This document shows positions 27,778-27,818 of a stretch of DNA of 27,818 nucleotides, in pieces. The position numbers were made by a program, and so were the translations under genes. This stretch comes from Azolla pinnata (taxonomy: Eukaryota > Streptophyta > Polypodiopsida > Salviniales > Salviniaceae), in the NCBI GenBank assembly GCA_037176905.1, contig JBBBWG010005559.1:1-27818 (forward strand), given 5' to 3'. The notes below the pieces were generated by a model. That model saw only the letters and a list, made by a program, of their open reading frames with translations, had not been told where the DNA came from and ran no database searches. The stretch's first letter is position 1; each line of letters opens with the position of its first letter.

Positions 27778-27818
27778 ATGCAAGAAGGATCCGATTCTGG
27801 AGATTTGCCGCCGCCCAC
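27778..27818 (+). CDS. Possible start of a gene cut by the window edge
   Basis: An ATG at 27778 opens a frame to the edge reading MQEGSDSGDLPPP. It lies about 40 bp after the telo-box cluster. Earlier ATGs at 27759 and 27766 are in other frames or closer to stops. With only 13 codons visible, this is little more than a position to check. Confidence 0.2.
   Translation, partial: MQEGSDSGDLPPP

Overview
The window is nuclear DNA from a land plant. Evidence: intron-containing genes with GT..AG junctions, telo-box motifs, long intronless pentatricopeptide repeat (PPR) genes with a plant PLS architecture, a plant bHLH regulator and a plastid-type oxidoreductase. The PPR style (C-terminal 'YVLMSN(M/I)Y' E1 hairpin, long intronless arrays) and abundant microsatellites suggest a fern or other seed-free vascular plant; this taxonomic guess is an inference from remembered family style. 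Nothing prokaryotic was seen, and a run of 100 N marks a scaffold join.

Layout. 1-237: 3' end of a GC-rich PPR gene (+). 353-425: an intact tRNA gene (-) with anticodon GAC. 719-3961: a complete intronless PPR gene (-), tail-to-tail with the first, with a telo-box cluster about 200 bp upstream of its ATG. 5483-8178: a five-exon gene (-), rebuilt here from splice sites, for a 304-residue plastid ferredoxin-NADP-reductase-like oxidoreductase (pKIWI502 type). 8210-9115: a (GAT/GGT)n tract containing an inverted duplication. 9116-13400: AT-rich intergenic DNA with a decayed non-LTR retroelement relic, a diverged tandem duplication and an assembly gap flanked by identical 77-bp ends. 13452-14270: an intronless gene (+) for a highly charged 272-residue protein, followed by a minisatellite. 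14560-15240: a duplicated CATG/ATAC-rich block. 15718-15917: a possible two-exon micro-gene (-). 16511-17060: tandem repeats leading into a second full-length PPR gene (+, 17225-20101). 21027-24583: a seven-exon gene (-), also rebuilt here, for a 397-residue bHLH factor of the LRL/UNE12 class. 24840-27130: diverged tandem repeats and a long ATGT/GCATGC array. 27360-27818: GA-rich, telo-box-bearing sequence that looks like the promoter of a gene beyond the right edge.

Functional picture. The genes are unrelated neighbours, not an operon. The PPR proteins would act on organellar RNA, the oxidoreductase in the plastid, and the bHLH factor in the nucleus. The strongest second-look items are: all three PPR genes stop in or just after the E1 motif, and one carries a frame-shifted E2-like remnant downstream; both full-length PPR proteins carry low-complexity insertions at the same structural position; a tRNA that looks alanine-like in body but has a valine GAC anticodon; and the inverted duplication in the microsatellite tract. 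I found no convincing multi-gene novel system.
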